A DNA stretch of 64,000 bases, from assembly GCA_016933835.1 (NCBI GenBank), contig JAFGAC010000206.1, forward strand, positions 16,450 to 80,449. The letters are read 5' to 3'. This document shows positions 63,923 to 64,000 of this stretch, in pieces. The notes under the pieces were generated by a model that ran no database searches, had not been told where the DNA came from, and was given only the letters and a program-made list of their open reading frames with translations. The position numbers and the translations under genes were made by a program. Position 1 is the stretch's first letter. Each line of letters opens with the position of its first letter. Source of the DNA: Clostridiales bacterium. GTDB lineage: Bacteria > Bacillota > Clostridia > Peptostreptococcales > Acidaminobacteraceae.

Positions 63923-64000
63923 TATTCTTATATGATTTCATACTTAATTCATTTTCATATCTGTTTAAATGAATGAATTTAAACTTGATTATTTATAGAG

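Overview
The window is about 33% G+C and packed with low-GC Gram-positive housekeeping genes. Purine-rich GAGGTG-type ribosome binding sites, an HrcA/CIRCE heat-shock operon, two T-box leaders, a CcpN/PPDK-regulator pair, ComEA and ComEC, DacF and a WalK-like two-component system all point to an anaerobic, amino-acid-using member of the Clostridia (Bacillota). The single-chain glycyl-tRNA synthetase, NADP-type glutamate dehydrogenase, Fe-S serine dehydratase and full selenocysteine machinery fit a peptide or amino-acid fermenter. I cannot name the genus from the sequence alone.

Layout. 1-15081 (minus strand) is the conserved clostridial superoperon, listed here in coordinate order and so opposite to transcription: ppdK, its regulator, ccpN, speD, glyS (T-box), a DUF4342 gene, recO, mgtE, era, cdd, a DUF3048 lipoprotein gene, ybeY, phoH, yqeY, rpsU, a HIT gene, mtaB, rsmE, prmA. 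It continues beyond 21.7 kb as dnaJ, dnaK, grpE, hrcA, hemW, lepA. Between dnaJ and prmA lie a complete five-gene dipeptide ABC transporter (15684-21352) and a small membrane protein gene. rpsT (plus strand) is divergent from lepA and faces holA and comEC. 33-37 kb is the most accessory-looking stretch: an ECF S component, an orphan Eco57I-like DNA methyltransferase and two unrecognised genes. 37-42 kb holds alaX, an MBL hydrolase gene, gdhA, a 2-hydroxyacid dehydrogenase gene and plsY.

The selenium region is the most distinctive part. tRNA-Sec (42224-42320, plus strand) starts four bases after the plsY stop codon. selD, selA and selB (50892 to 46447, minus strand) lie 4-8 kb away and are followed by a two-component system, a GerMN protein gene and a lipase-like gene. 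SelD itself carries an in-frame UGA at its active-site position (50812-50814). It is therefore a selenoprotein, and a conventional gene call would truncate it. A terminator after selD and a separate extended -10 promoter before selA suggest that selD and selAB are transcribed separately.

51.9-57.8 kb (plus strand) carries dacF, sdaAB-sdaAA, prfC and a DEAD-box helicase gene. 57.9-63.9 kb (minus strand) carries, in transcription order, yqeK, a CaCA antiporter gene, rsfS, T-box-leuS, a YheO-type regulator gene, ridA and a small zinc-type protein gene of the nitrous-oxide-stimulated-promoter family. I saw no CRISPR array, insertion sequence, prophage or rRNA. The best leads are the Sec-containing SelD with its split transcription, the methyltransferase whose ribosome binding site abuts a terminator, and the transporter insertion into the heat-shock/prmA superoperon.
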